From the NCBI GenBank assembly GCA_947498055.1, contig CANMJA010000002.1, forward strand, positions 124,001 through 188,000: a stretch of 64,000 nucleotides of DNA, in the 5' to 3' direction. The position numbers were made by a program, and so were the translations under genes. Source of the stretch: an uncultured Tenacibaculum sp. (GTDB taxonomy: Bacteria; Bacteroidota; Bacteroidia; Flavobacteriales; Flavobacteriaceae). Every line of letters begins with the position of its first letter. The first letter of the stretch is position 1. Below, one piece after another: positions 25,603-33,954 of the stretch. Below the pieces are notes generated by a model that made no database searches, had not been told where the DNA came from, and was given only the letters and a program-made list of their open reading frames with translations.

Positions 25603-27169
25603 CTAAAGCGGATTTTTTATCAAAATTGATAAAATTTCCGCTTTTTTTATTTCCTATATTACCCGTCATTTCTGGGATTAGCGAGAAAAACGAATTTACT
25701 CTAGTGGTTCGAACTTGGTCTAATTCGTGATTATAGAAGATTCCGTCTGGAAATAGCATTTGTTGAAAAACCTTTTTATTCTCTAAAGTTGAAGATTCCC
25801 ATAATGGCAGTACATTGGTGGATGTTTTAGCAACAAAATTGATTACTTTTTTGAGGTTCGAACTGTATCCACTTGTTTTTTCAACTTCTTGCTCAATTTC
25901 GAAATATTCATTTTTGTATTTAGAGCTGTATTTATCGTAAAGCGATCTATCTATTTCACCAACAACGAATCGCTCTTCTATATTTTCTAATTTCTTCTTT
26001 AAAGTTTTTAGATTTGACTTTAAAATCTTTTCATTCTCTGTTTTCGATTTAAAGAATACCCCCATTTGTTCTTCTAGTTGCACTTTAATAATTTCCATTT
26101 CTTCTTTTTCAATTTTAAAAGAAGCCAATGCTTTATTAAACAATTGGTGCATTGCTTTGGCACTACGATTTACTTTGCATCCTTTTGTACGGCATTTGTA
26201 GTAATAGAGATTCTTCTTTTTTACTAAGTAGCCTGTCATTCCTTTTTCACATTTTTCACACTTTGTAAAAATTTTTAAAGGTAGATTATCATTGTCTTTA
26301 TTATGAACAAATCCATGTATGCGTTTTTCTTTTCTAATATTATGTACTTGTAAAAAAAGTTCTTTAGAAATCATAGCTTCATGATTTCCTTCAATTACTT
26401 GGTCTGGAATCATCTTACTTGTGATTAACCCACAATAAAAAGGATTTGAAAATAAATCGTGTAAACGTTTTTCAGATAGGTTAATCCCCATCTTTTTTAA
26501 ACGCCTTACAATTTCTACGTTTGGTAATTGATTATACGCTTTCCATTCAAAAGCCTTTTTTAACAGTTTCCCTTCTTCATTAACTACTAACTTACGCTGA
26601 GTAGCTTTTCCTTTATTTAAGTCCTCATACCCTCTAGGAACAGCCCAAACCCAATATCCTTTTAAGAGTAACTCTTTCATTCCCGTAACGGTCTTATCCC
26701 TTCTTAGTTCATTATCCATTTGTCCGAAAAGAAAAAATATTTTTTGCTGAAAAGAACCTGAAGGTGTAGTTGGGTCAAGTTCTTGTGTGATGGCTAATGT
26801 AATAACACCGTATTTTTTAAGTAGTTCTTCTGCGATGGATGCTCCATTAATCCCCGAACGAGAAAAACGTTCATAAGAATAGACAATAATGTAACTTATA
26901 TTTTTAGAACGTTTTACAAATGTGAGCATTCTATTAAACTCTTTTCGGTCATCTGTTTTTGCAGATTCATATGTACCTCCGAAATAATCAACAACATTTA
27001 AGTTTCGTCTTTGTGCGTATAAATCACAATGTTTTTTTTGAGAAGCTAAACTGGTATTATCTTCTTGGTCACTAGAGGAAACCCGAGTATAAATAACAGC
27101 ATTATTACCTTCTTGAATTTTTTTGGGAGCTTTTGGAGCGAATTGTTTGAAAAGAGCTAAGTTATTCAT
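25568..27169 (-). CDS. Large serine recombinase (integrase)
   Basis: A 533-residue serine recombinase. The resolvase domain carries AVIYTRVSSSDQEDNTSLASQ with catalytic Ser31, then YSYERFSRSGI; a Recombinase domain follows (residues about 180-280), then a zinc ribbon (KCEKCEKGMTG and CRTKGCK, about 300-335) and a coiled-coil (about 350-430). It would integrate and excise the island. The last eleven residues (VTSAGFKPATS) are encoded by the antisense of tRNA-Arg, so the present stop codon comes from host DNA; the C-terminus will differ in the excised form. Whether a large serine enzyme targets a tRNA by itself is unusual and noted as a finding. Confidence 0.93.
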   Translation of the reverse strand: MNNLALFKQFAPKAPKKIQEGNNAVIYTRVSSSDQEDNTSLASQKKHCDLYAQRRNLNVVDYFGGTYESAKTDDRKEFNRMLTFVKRSKNISYIIVYSYERFSRSGINGASIAEELLKKYGVITLAITQELDPTTPSGSFQQKIFFLFGQMDNELRRDKTVTGMKELLLKGYWVWAVPRGYEDLNKGKATQRKLVVNEEGKLLKKAFEWKAYNQLPNVEIVRRLKKMGINLSEKRLHDLFSNPFYCGLITSKMIPDQVIEGNHEAMISKELFLQVHNIRKEKRIHGFVHNKDNDNLPLKIFTKCEKCEKGMTGYLVKKKNLYYYKCRTKGCKVNRSAKAMHQLFNKALASFKIEKEEMEIIKVQLEEQMGVFFKSKTENEKILKSNLKTLKKKLENIEERFVVGEIDRSLYDKYSSKYKNEYFEIEQEVEKTSGYSSNLKKVINFVAKTSTNVLPLWESSTLENKKVFQQMLFPDGIFYNHELDQVRTTRVNSFFSLIPEMTGNIGNKKSGNFINFDKKSALVTSAGFKPATS

Positions 27170-27235
27170 GGTTTTAAGTGTTGAATATCAATAACAAAGA
27201 TATAGGTATCAGTAAGTTTTGTGTAAAAATCAATG

Positions 27236-27433
27236 TTAAATAATATTTTGATCTTGTACATTAATGGCTTCTAATATGAGTAAAGAAAAGGTTTCAGCGT
27301 TTTTAATAAGCTGATTATATGCTTTGGGAGATATGTTTTTATACTTAGGAATTTGACGTATTTTTTCTATAGGTAATCGTTTCTTGACCCTCTCTGTAGC
27401 TTGTTCTATATCTTCCTTATTAATGTGTTGCAT
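27236..27433 (-). CDS. Small unknown protein upstream of the recombinase (65 aa)
   Basis: A 65-residue, charged, probably helical protein (INKEDIEQATERVKKRLPIEKI). The frame stays open for about 26 further codons upstream (through VKGYKFIKRSKKRASIYEP) with no ATG before an in-frame TAA, so the true N-terminus may be longer if a non-ATG codon is used, or the gene may be 5'-truncated. It lies 66 bases before the recombinase start on the same strand and could be an excision or DNA-binding accessory factor; this is inferred from position and charge only. Confidence 0.5.
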   Translation of the reverse strand: MQHINKEDIEQATERVKKRLPIEKIRQIPKYKNISPKAYNQLIKNAETFSLLILEAINVQDQNII

Positions 27434-27979
27434 AGGTTCATAAATAGAAGCACGTTTTTTACTTCTTTTTATAAACTTATAGCCTTTGACACTATGTAAT
27501 TTATGGAGGTTTTAATTCGTCTTTATTTGTCGTTACTTGTCTGATTTTATTATCATTATTTAAAATAGAACTCGATTTTTACAACTAGATTTTTAAATTT
27601 TAAGGGATTTGTAATAAATGAAGCTTTTATCATTTTTCGGGACAACGAAAAACTAGCAGGATATAAGTAGTTCTAATTTGAAAGTTGTTGCTTTTTTCAC
27701 TTAACTATCGGTACGCTCAAACACAAAAACTTTCAAAAGAACTGCTACATATCCTTATGTAACTTGTAAAGACTATACAAGTTTTAGAGAATAATAAGGT
27801 ATCTACTTCCTTGAAAATACGAGTATTTTGCTACGTTGCAAACACACCTAATTATTCCCTAAAAGTCTTGACAAATTCCACTTCATTTATTTTGCTATGA
27901 ATGGAAAATCAAACCAATACCCCTTAAAATTATTTAAAAATAGATGACTTCTTTTTTACTTATGAATGCTATTATTTTT

Positions 27980-28208
27980 GATCAATTGGCTAGTTGTATT
28001 ATTGTATGGCTAGCCGTAATTATTTCTGCTTTTACGATTGACTAGCTGAACAATTAGCTAGTAGTATAATCAGCTATAGGTATATCTGTCTAGCCAGTCA
28101 TACAGATGTTTGGATGGATGACTAGCTAGATGTACAATTGTAAAGCTAGCTGACTAAAAAGCTAAACGTATCGCTGTATAGCTGGCTATACGGCTATACA
28201 GCGATACG
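27980..28208. repeat. CTAG/TAGC-rich iteron-like cluster ending in a 16-bp perfect inverted repeat
   Basis: Within about 230 bases the words GGCTAG, GACTAGCT, AGCTAG and related forms recur, giving at least nine CTAG tetramers, whereas CTAG is generally rare in bacterial DNA. The cluster ends in CGTATCGCTGTATAGC / GCTATACAGCGATACG (28167-28182 / 28193-28208). Looks like binding sites for a relaxosome, partition or replication protein; which is not known. Confidence 0.6.
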
Positions 28209-28401
28209 GTGTTACACTAAGAAAAACAACACTTTTACCCCATTTCGCTTAACGGTTTTCTTTTACAGTATCTCACGGCTTTGAGTGTCTTGTTTTGTCT
28301 AAGACTATTATAGTGTTATAATCATGTATACATTTTTAATTTGTAATAATCAGTTCTAGGAGTAGTGATATTACATCACTACATTAAAATCCACCTAAAA
28401 A

Positions 28402-28474
28402 CTGTTCAGCGGAACAGAGCAAGTTGTGTAATGAGTGCCTCAAAATAGCTTTTGTACCTCTCATTACAAACTTG
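28402..28474. promoter_or_regulatory. Candidate oriT hairpins upstream of the relaxase
   Basis: CTGTTC-AGCG-GAACAG is a perfect 6-bp hairpin (28402-28417). Immediately after it, 28420-28435 pairs with 28460-28474 (CAAGTT..TAATGAG against CTCATTA..AACTTG) with one bulged base. Such a hairpin pair about 120-190 bases upstream of a MobA-type gene is a typical nick-region layout. The nick base cannot be assigned. Confidence 0.45.
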
Positions 28475-28596
28475 TCCTACGGAGTTTAAAATCCCTCCGA
28501 AGGCGAGGATTTTTTAAAAAAGACGAATTGGAAGTTGTATTACTAACGAATTAAAATGATGAAAAAGCATTCATTTAATTCAAAAAAAAGAGAATA

Positions 28597-29850
28597 ATGA
28601 TAGCAAAAATAGGGAGAGGAAGTCACTTAAAAGGAGTGTTATAATACAATTATGAGAAGGTTGAAAAAGACCAAGGAAATATTATTCATTGTCATAGAAT
28701 GATACATTCTTTAACAGGAGAATTTACCATTCCGTTACTAGAGCGTTCTTTTGAACCTTATTTGATTGCTAATAATCGTACCGAAAAACCGATACTCCAT
28801 ATTTCATTAAACCCGAATCCGAAAGATGCAGTTTCAGATGAAACTTTTAATGCATTGGCTGAAAATTATATGCAAGAAATGGGATATGGCGATCAGCCTT
28901 ATGTGGTGTTTAAACATACTGATAATGAACGTACTCATATTCATATTGTTTCGGTTTGTGTAGATGAATATGGCAAACGTATTTCTGATAGTTTTGAAAA
29001 AGTACGCTCTATGAAGGTTTGCCGAAAATTGGAAAAACAATTTAAACTTACCTCAGCAATTGTTAAGACGGAAAAGAAAGACATTCCAATACAAAAAGTA
29101 GATGTAAAGCAAACTAATTTAAAACAACAAATAATCTCAGCACTTTCATTTGTTAATGAAAATTATCACTATCAGACACTTGGTGAATACAACGCGTTAT
29201 TGTCTTTTTTTAATATAACCGCACAAGAAGTTAGAGGAATTATTCATGGAAAAGAAAAACGAGGGTTAGTTTATTTTGCTACGGATAGCTTGGGTAAAAA
29301 AGTAAGTAATCCTTTTAAATCTTCTTGTTTTTCACAGCCTATTGGTTTAACAGATTTACATCGAAAGTTTAAAAAATCAAAAGATTTTATTAATACTTAT
29401 AAACCTCAAAAAAGAGTACGAGAATTGGTACGTGATGCAATACAAAAATATCCAAATCAAGATCATTTTAAAAAGTATTTACAGGATAATAAAATATCCA
29501 CATTTGTGCGAGAAAATGAACAAGGTAGAATTTATGGAATCAGTTTTATAGACCACTCTTCTAAAACGGTATTGAATGGTTCTCGTTTAGGCAAAGATTT
29601 GTCTGCAAATGTATTTAATCATTTGTGGAACGAAGCAGAACCATCAATCTCAACTTCTGTTAAACAAAACTACGCGGAACATTTTACAGAATATATAGAA
29701 AACGAATTAAAAATAAAAGAGCAAAGCTTTTCTAATGGAAATATTATGGAGACATTTGGAAACTTGTTACCGATAGATATTCCTGAAGAAATGGATAATG
29801 ATATAGTAAAGAAAAAGCGTGAAAAGAAAAGAGGTGTAAAGCGGAGGTGA
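28597..29850 (+). pseudogene. MobA/VirD2-type relaxase with in-frame TAA at codon 16
   Basis: Translation from the ATG at 28597 gives MIAKIGRGSHLKGVL, then TAA (28642-28644), then YNYEKVEKDQGNIIHCHR and an intact relaxase. Relaxases of this Bacteroidota group normally read GVLSYN here, so TAA most likely replaced a serine codon (TCA). The tyrosine next to it (28645-28647) is the likely catalytic or near-catalytic Tyr. The metal-binding motif HTDNERTHIHIV is intact (about residues 106-117 of the 417-codon frame). An ATG at 28699 would give 383 residues lacking the N-terminal motif. Either mobilisation is lost, or the stop is read through, or the base is a sequencing error. Confidence 0.82.
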
Positions 29851-29952
29851 TATTAGATATTCTATTTGAAAATAGTATTCTGTTAGAAATGAAACTAATA
29901 TTAGTTTACAAAAAATAACCCTTTAGTTCATTAGACAAAGATTAGAATATCT

Positions 29953-29960
29953 TATTTTTG
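29953..29960 (+). promoter_or_regulatory. -7 element close to the RadC-like start
   Basis: TATTTTTG matches TAnnTTTG exactly and ends only 5 bases before the ATG at 29966. If used, the transcript would be leaderless or nearly so. Confidence 0.45.
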
Positions 29961-29965
29961 TTTTT

Positions 29966-30589
29966 ATGGATATTGAATTAACTCAAGAAGAGAGAATAAA
30001 AATCTTAAACTCAGACGATATTTACGGAATCATGCAAAAGATTTTACTTCGTGAAAGTAAAATTGATCAAAACCGTGAACACTTTTGGGTGATTGGTTTA
30101 GAAAATAATAATCGTATTCTTTTTATTGAATTAATAAGCCTAGGTACGGTAAATAAAACTCTTGCTGAACCTATGGAAGTATATAGTTTAGCGTTACAAA
30201 AGCGAGCGGTTAAAATTATACTATGCCATAATCATCCTAGTGGGGAACTTACCCCTTCTAATGCAGACAAAGATATAACGGACAAGTTAATACAAGTTGG
30301 ACTTATTGTAAATACTCCTGTAACCGACCACTTAATCATTACCCTAAATAGCTACCTTAGTTTTAAAAATATTGGTTTACTAGAAGAACTGGAGCAAAGC
30401 ACTAAATACGTGCCTAAATACGAGTTAGAAAGACGTATTAAAAAAGAAGCTTCTGAAATTGCTAAACGTAAAGAAAAAATAGAAATAGCTAAACAACTTA
30501 AAAGAAAAGGTATTGATAATGAAACCATTGCTTTTTCTACTGGTTTAACTGTTGGGGAAGTAGAGAAATTGAAGGTTAAAAAATTATGA
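29966..30589 (+). CDS. JAB/MPN domain protein, RadC-like
   Basis: A 207-residue protein with the JAB metalloprotease-like motif: CHNHPSGELTPSNADKDIT (about residues 86-104), preceded by FIELISLGTVNKTLAEPMEVYSLAL, as in RadC-like proteins. The C-terminal 55 residues are basic and end in a helix-turn-helix-like segment (NETIAFSTGLTVGEVEKLK), an addition not found in standard RadC. RadC-like proteins are very common on mobile elements and in defence loci, with uncertain biochemical function. It is flanked by the broken relaxase and the antitoxin operon. Confidence 0.88.
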   Translation: MDIELTQEERIKILNSDDIYGIMQKILLRESKIDQNREHFWVIGLENNNRILFIELISLGTVNKTLAEPMEVYSLALQKRAVKIILCHNHPSGELTPSNADKDITDKLIQVGLIVNTPVTDHLIITLNSYLSFKNIGLLEELEQSTKYVPKYELERRIKKEASEIAKRKEKIEIAKQLKRKGIDNETIAFSTGLTVGEVEKLKVKKL

Positions 30590-30719
30590 TACTTTAAAAT
30601 ACGCTCGTTTATCTTATGTTTTCTTTAGAAGAAGTAATCTAAAAAAGTAAAATGATCTACATATTACAGCCCTTTCCATTATAATACAAACTAGCTAAAA
30701 TTTCCTAATTTGCAAAAAA

Positions 30720-30802
30720 TTGTCCCAAATATAATCCATTTTCGGGACAAGATATGTTCAAAAAACAACATTATGTCCCATTTATTTACTATTTTTGGGA
30801 CA
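30720..30802 (+). promoter_or_regulatory. Two TTGTCCC / GGGACAA inverted repeats, likely antitoxin operators
   Basis: Half-sites TTGTCCC (30720-30726) with GGGACAA (30744-30750), and TGTCCCA (30774-30780) with TGGGACA (30796-30802). The second repeat touches the proposed antitoxin start codon at 30803. AbiEi-type antitoxins repress their own operon through inverted repeats, so these are the natural candidates. One further half-site in the same context (TTTTCGGGACAA) occurs at 27634-27645. Confidence 0.65.
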
Positions 30803-31384
30803 ATGCTAGACTTATCAATCATAGAAAAAGAGATGAATAAAGGAGAAATCTTCTTTATTTCTGACTTTACAGAATTAGGAAATTATGAAGCTGTACGTAA
30901 ATCTTTGCAACGACTAACAAAAGAGGACAGTATAAAACGCATTGCAAAAGGGATTTATTTTTTACCTAAAAAGCATGAACGACTAGGTGTCATCTACCCT
31001 CATGCTGAACAAATTGCAAAAGCTATTGCAAAACGAGATAAAGCAAGAATAATAGCAACTGGGTCAACAGCTTTGAATCTATTGGGTTTATCAACACAGA
31101 TTCCTTTAAAGGTGGTATTCTTAACTGATGGATCAACAAGGGAAATAAAAGTTGGAAATCAAACCATACAGTTTAAAAAGACAAATCCAAAAAATCTAAG
31201 TATTGAACATCGATTAACAAACCTTATAATTCAGGCATTAAAAGCAATTGGAGAAAAAAATGTAACACCAAAGCAAATTGATAAAATACAAACGATAATT
31301 GATGAAAGTAATGAAAGGGAACTCATCTATCAAAATTTGAAAAATGCACCTGTTTGGATACAAAAAATAATATTGAGTAAATGA
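30803..31384 (+). CDS. AbiEi-like antitoxin / DUF6088 transcriptional regulator
   Basis: A 193-residue protein with an N-terminal winged-helix (GEIFFISDFTELGNYEAVRKSLQRL, then IKRIAKGIYFLPK) and a C-terminal part with IIATGSTALNLLGLSTQIP and VFLTDGSTREIKVG, the pattern of AbiEi-related DUF6088 proteins. It would neutralise the downstream nucleotidyltransferase toxin and repress the operon. A longer frame with a TTG start at 30710 exists, but it would read through the two operator-like repeats, so I choose the ATG at 30803. Its stop overlaps the toxin start (ATGA). Confidence 0.88.
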   Translation: MLDLSIIEKEMNKGEIFFISDFTELGNYEAVRKSLQRLTKEDSIKRIAKGIYFLPKKHERLGVIYPHAEQIAKAIAKRDKARIIATGSTALNLLGLSTQIPLKVVFLTDGSTREIKVGNQTIQFKKTNPKNLSIEHRLTNLIIQALKAIGEKNVTPKQIDKIQTIIDESNERELIYQNLKNAPVWIQKIILSK

Positions 31385-32364
31385 ACAACTGGTTAACATT
31401 AGCAAAAGAAGAACAGATTGAGTTATTTACTCAAATTGGAGTGCAAACAAACTTACCGCCACAAGCTATTGAAAAAGACGCTTGGGTTACACTAATCTTA
31501 CGAATGATATTCACTTCCGATTTAGCAAATCATTTAATATTTAAAGGAGGAACTTCATTAAGCAAAGCGTTTGATTTGATTCAACGATTTTCGGAAGATA
31601 TTGATTTAGGTATTGACCGAAAGCATTTAAATTTTGAAGGTGATTTGTCAAAAGGACAAATCAGAAAATTAAGAAGAGCCTGCCATACGTTTGTTTCTAC
31701 AGATTTATATGAATTACTTGAAAAACAGCTTACAGCATACGGTATTGACACTAATTTATATGAAATGGTTGTTGAAAATACACAAGTATCTGATCAAGAC
31801 CCAGAGACCATAAAAGTCAATTATCAATCGTTATTTGAAAACTTATCCTATTTGCCTAAAAGAGTATTAATAGAAGTTAGTGCAAGATCATTAATAGAAC
31901 CAAATCAAAAAGTTGCTATAAAATCAATGATTGACGAACATTATCCTGAAACGGATTTTGCAGAACAAAGATTTATAGTAAACGCAACTAATCCTCAAAA
32001 AACATTTTTAGAGAAACTGATTTTACTCCATGAAGAATTTCAAAAACCTATAGAAAAAATTAGACATCTACGTATGTCAAGACATTTTTATGATATAGGA
32101 CAAATATTATATTCTGAATACGGACAAACTGCTTTAAAAAACGAAGAATTATTTAAAAGCATAATTGCTCATAGAAGCATATTAACACCAATGAAAACAA
32201 CGGATTATAAAACCTTGAATTTAAAAATTCTAAATATCATTCCACCAGATAAAATGCTCGAAAATTATAGAGCTGATTATAAAGAAATGCAGAATAGTAT
32301 GATACACGGCGCATCACTTGATTTTGATGTGCTATTAAAAAATATAATAAACGAATTGAAATAA
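31381..32364 (+). CDS. AbiEii/AbiGii family nucleotidyltransferase toxin
   Basis: A 327-residue nucleotidyltransferase. The signature is FKGGTSLSKAFDLIQRFSED followed by IDLGID (residues about 54-79): the GG-S motif and the DxD metal pair. AbiEii-type toxins of type IV toxin-antitoxin systems use NTPs to modify tRNA or other targets, causing growth arrest and phage abortive infection. The ATG overlaps the antitoxin stop, the usual translational coupling. It also directly abuts hsdM: its TAA at 32362-32364 is followed at once by the hsdM ATG. Confidence 0.92.
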   Translation: MNNWLTLAKEEQIELFTQIGVQTNLPPQAIEKDAWVTLILRMIFTSDLANHLIFKGGTSLSKAFDLIQRFSEDIDLGIDRKHLNFEGDLSKGQIRKLRRACHTFVSTDLYELLEKQLTAYGIDTNLYEMVVENTQVSDQDPETIKVNYQSLFENLSYLPKRVLIEVSARSLIEPNQKVAIKSMIDEHYPETDFAEQRFIVNATNPQKTFLEKLILLHEEFQKPIEKIRHLRMSRHFYDIGQILYSEYGQTALKNEELFKSIIAHRSILTPMKTTDYKTLNLKILNIIPPDKMLENYRADYKEMQNSMIHGASLDFDVLLKNIINELK

Positions 32365-33954
32365 ATGTCAGACGACCAAAAACGAATATTAGAAAGTAGC
32401 CTTTGGGCAATTGCCAACTTGCTAAGAGGTAAAATGAATCCTGATGATTACAGAGATTATATTTTGGGCTTTATCTTCTTTAAATATCTTTCTGAAAAGC
32501 AAAATATCTACGTTACCGAATTACTACAAGGCGAAGATGAAACAGACTTTACTAAAGTAACTGACAATGAAACTTTAGAAGCGTTACGTGAAGAATGTTT
32601 AATAAAATTAGGTTATTATCTAGAACCCAAAGAATTGTTTTCTGCTATTGCAGAAAAAGGAAACAATAACATTGAAGGAGAAAGTAATTTTATACTAGAC
32701 GAACTACAAGCTGTATTAAACCATATTGAGCAAAGCACAATGGGTAACGATTCAGAAGAAGACTTTGCAGCCTTGTTTGAAGATTTAGATTTGACATCTA
32801 CAAAACTTGGGAGAACAGTAAATGCAAGAAATGAAGTAATTGTAAAAATTATAAATGAACTGCATAAAATTGATTTTAAATTGGAAGATTTAGATTCAGA
32901 CGTTTTAGGTGATGCTTATGAATATTTAATTGGAAAATTCGCTGCTCTTGCTGGAAAATCTAAAGGTGAATTTTACACACCAAAACAAGTTTCTAAAATA
33001 CTTGCCAAAATAGTAACACACGGAAAAACAAAACTGAAATCGGTTTACGACCCTACTTGTGGTTCGGGTTCTCTTTTGCTACGTATAAAAAAAGAAGCAG
33101 AGGTAAGTGAATATTATGGTCAAGAACTCAACCGTACTACTTACAACTTAGCTCGTATGAATATGATATTGCACGATATTCATTACCGAAAGTTTGATAT
33201 TAAAAATGAAGACACCTTAGAAAACCCTCAACATTTAGACAAGCGTTTTGAAGCTGTGGTAGCAAACCCACCATTTTCTGCTCATTGGAAAGGAAATAAA
33301 AATCCATTGAACAGTACAGACGAGCGTTTTGCTCAATATGGAAAACTTGCCCCAAACACAAAAGCGGATTATGCCTTTGTACAACATATGTACTACCAAT
33401 TAGCAGATAACGGAACAATGGCTGTTGTTTTACCACACGGAGTTTTGTACAGAGGTGCAGCCGAAAATCTAATTCGTAAATATTTAATTGAAGAAAAAAA
33501 TGCTTTAGATGCAGTTGTAGGTTTACCTGCCAATATTTTTTATGGAACTGGAATACCAACTTGTATTTTGGTGCTTAAAAAATGTAGAAAAGTAGATGAC
33601 AATATTGTAATGATAGATGCCAGTGGTGACAAGCACTTTGTTAAAAATGGGAATAAAAACGAACTCAGAGACCCAAAGGACGAGAATCAAATTAATGACA
33701 TAAATAATATTGTAAATGCTTATATAAATAGAGAACCCATTGAAAAATACTGCTCTATTGTTACGCTTAACGAAATCAAAGAAAATGAGTACAACCTTAA
33801 TATGCCAAGGTATGTAGATACATTTGAAGATGAAGTAGAAATAGATTTACAAAAAGTTAGCGAAAAACTAATTGCAATAGATAAAAAATTAGAATTGGCG
33901 GATACTTCAATTGCTCAGTTTTGTGAAGAATTAAACATCCCAAAACCTTTTTAA
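32365..33954 (+). CDS. hsdM: Type I restriction-modification methyltransferase subunit HsdM
   Basis: A 529-residue N6-adenine methyltransferase. The N-terminal helical domain (LESSLWAIANLLRGKMNPDD, YILGFIFFKYLSEK) precedes the catalytic domain, with the AdoMet motif DPTCGSGSLLLR (about 228-239) and the catalytic NPPF in VANPPFSAHW (about 299-302). Two copies join one HsdS to form the methylase that protects host DNA. The gene starts immediately after the AbiEii stop and ends immediately before hsdS. Confidence 0.97.
   Translation: MSDDQKRILESSLWAIANLLRGKMNPDDYRDYILGFIFFKYLSEKQNIYVTELLQGEDETDFTKVTDNETLEALREECLIKLGYYLEPKELFSAIAEKGNNNIEGESNFILDELQAVLNHIEQSTMGNDSEEDFAALFEDLDLTSTKLGRTVNARNEVIVKIINELHKIDFKLEDLDSDVLGDAYEYLIGKFAALAGKSKGEFYTPKQVSKILAKIVTHGKTKLKSVYDPTCGSGSLLLRIKKEAEVSEYYGQELNRTTYNLARMNMILHDIHYRKFDIKNEDTLENPQHLDKRFEAVVANPPFSAHWKGNKNPLNSTDERFAQYGKLAPNTKADYAFVQHMYYQLADNGTMAVVLPHGVLYRGAAENLIRKYLIEEKNALDAVVGLPANIFYGTGIPTCILVLKKCRKVDDNIVMIDASGDKHFVKNGNKNELRDPKDENQINDINNIVNAYINREPIEKYCSIVTLNEIKENEYNLNMPRYVDTFEDEVEIDLQKVSEKLIAIDKKLELADTSIAQFCEELNIPKPF

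Larger units (their letters stand above)
27434..28596. other. 1.16-kb non-coding region rich in inverted repeats (possible origin of transfer)
   Basis: No convincing gene is seen on either strand. The region holds at least six inverted repeats: imperfect 27-bp arms at 27659-27686 / 27728-27754; 27782-27800 / 27846-27864; a 16-bp perfect pair at 28167-28182 / 28193-28208; 28362-28369 / 28375-28382; 28402-28407 / 28412-28417; and 28420-28435 / 28460-28474. It lies directly upstream of the relaxase gene. This is where mobilisable elements normally carry oriT and its accessory sites. Confidence 0.6.

Noticed and set aside
27236..27433. Toxin or antitoxin of the island
   Set aside because: Too short and without motif; position before the recombinase suits an accessory factor better.
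30710..30802. Extended N-terminus of the antitoxin from a TTG codon
   Set aside because: The extra 31 codons only translate the operator-like inverted repeats, and the winged-helix domain begins after the ATG at 30803.
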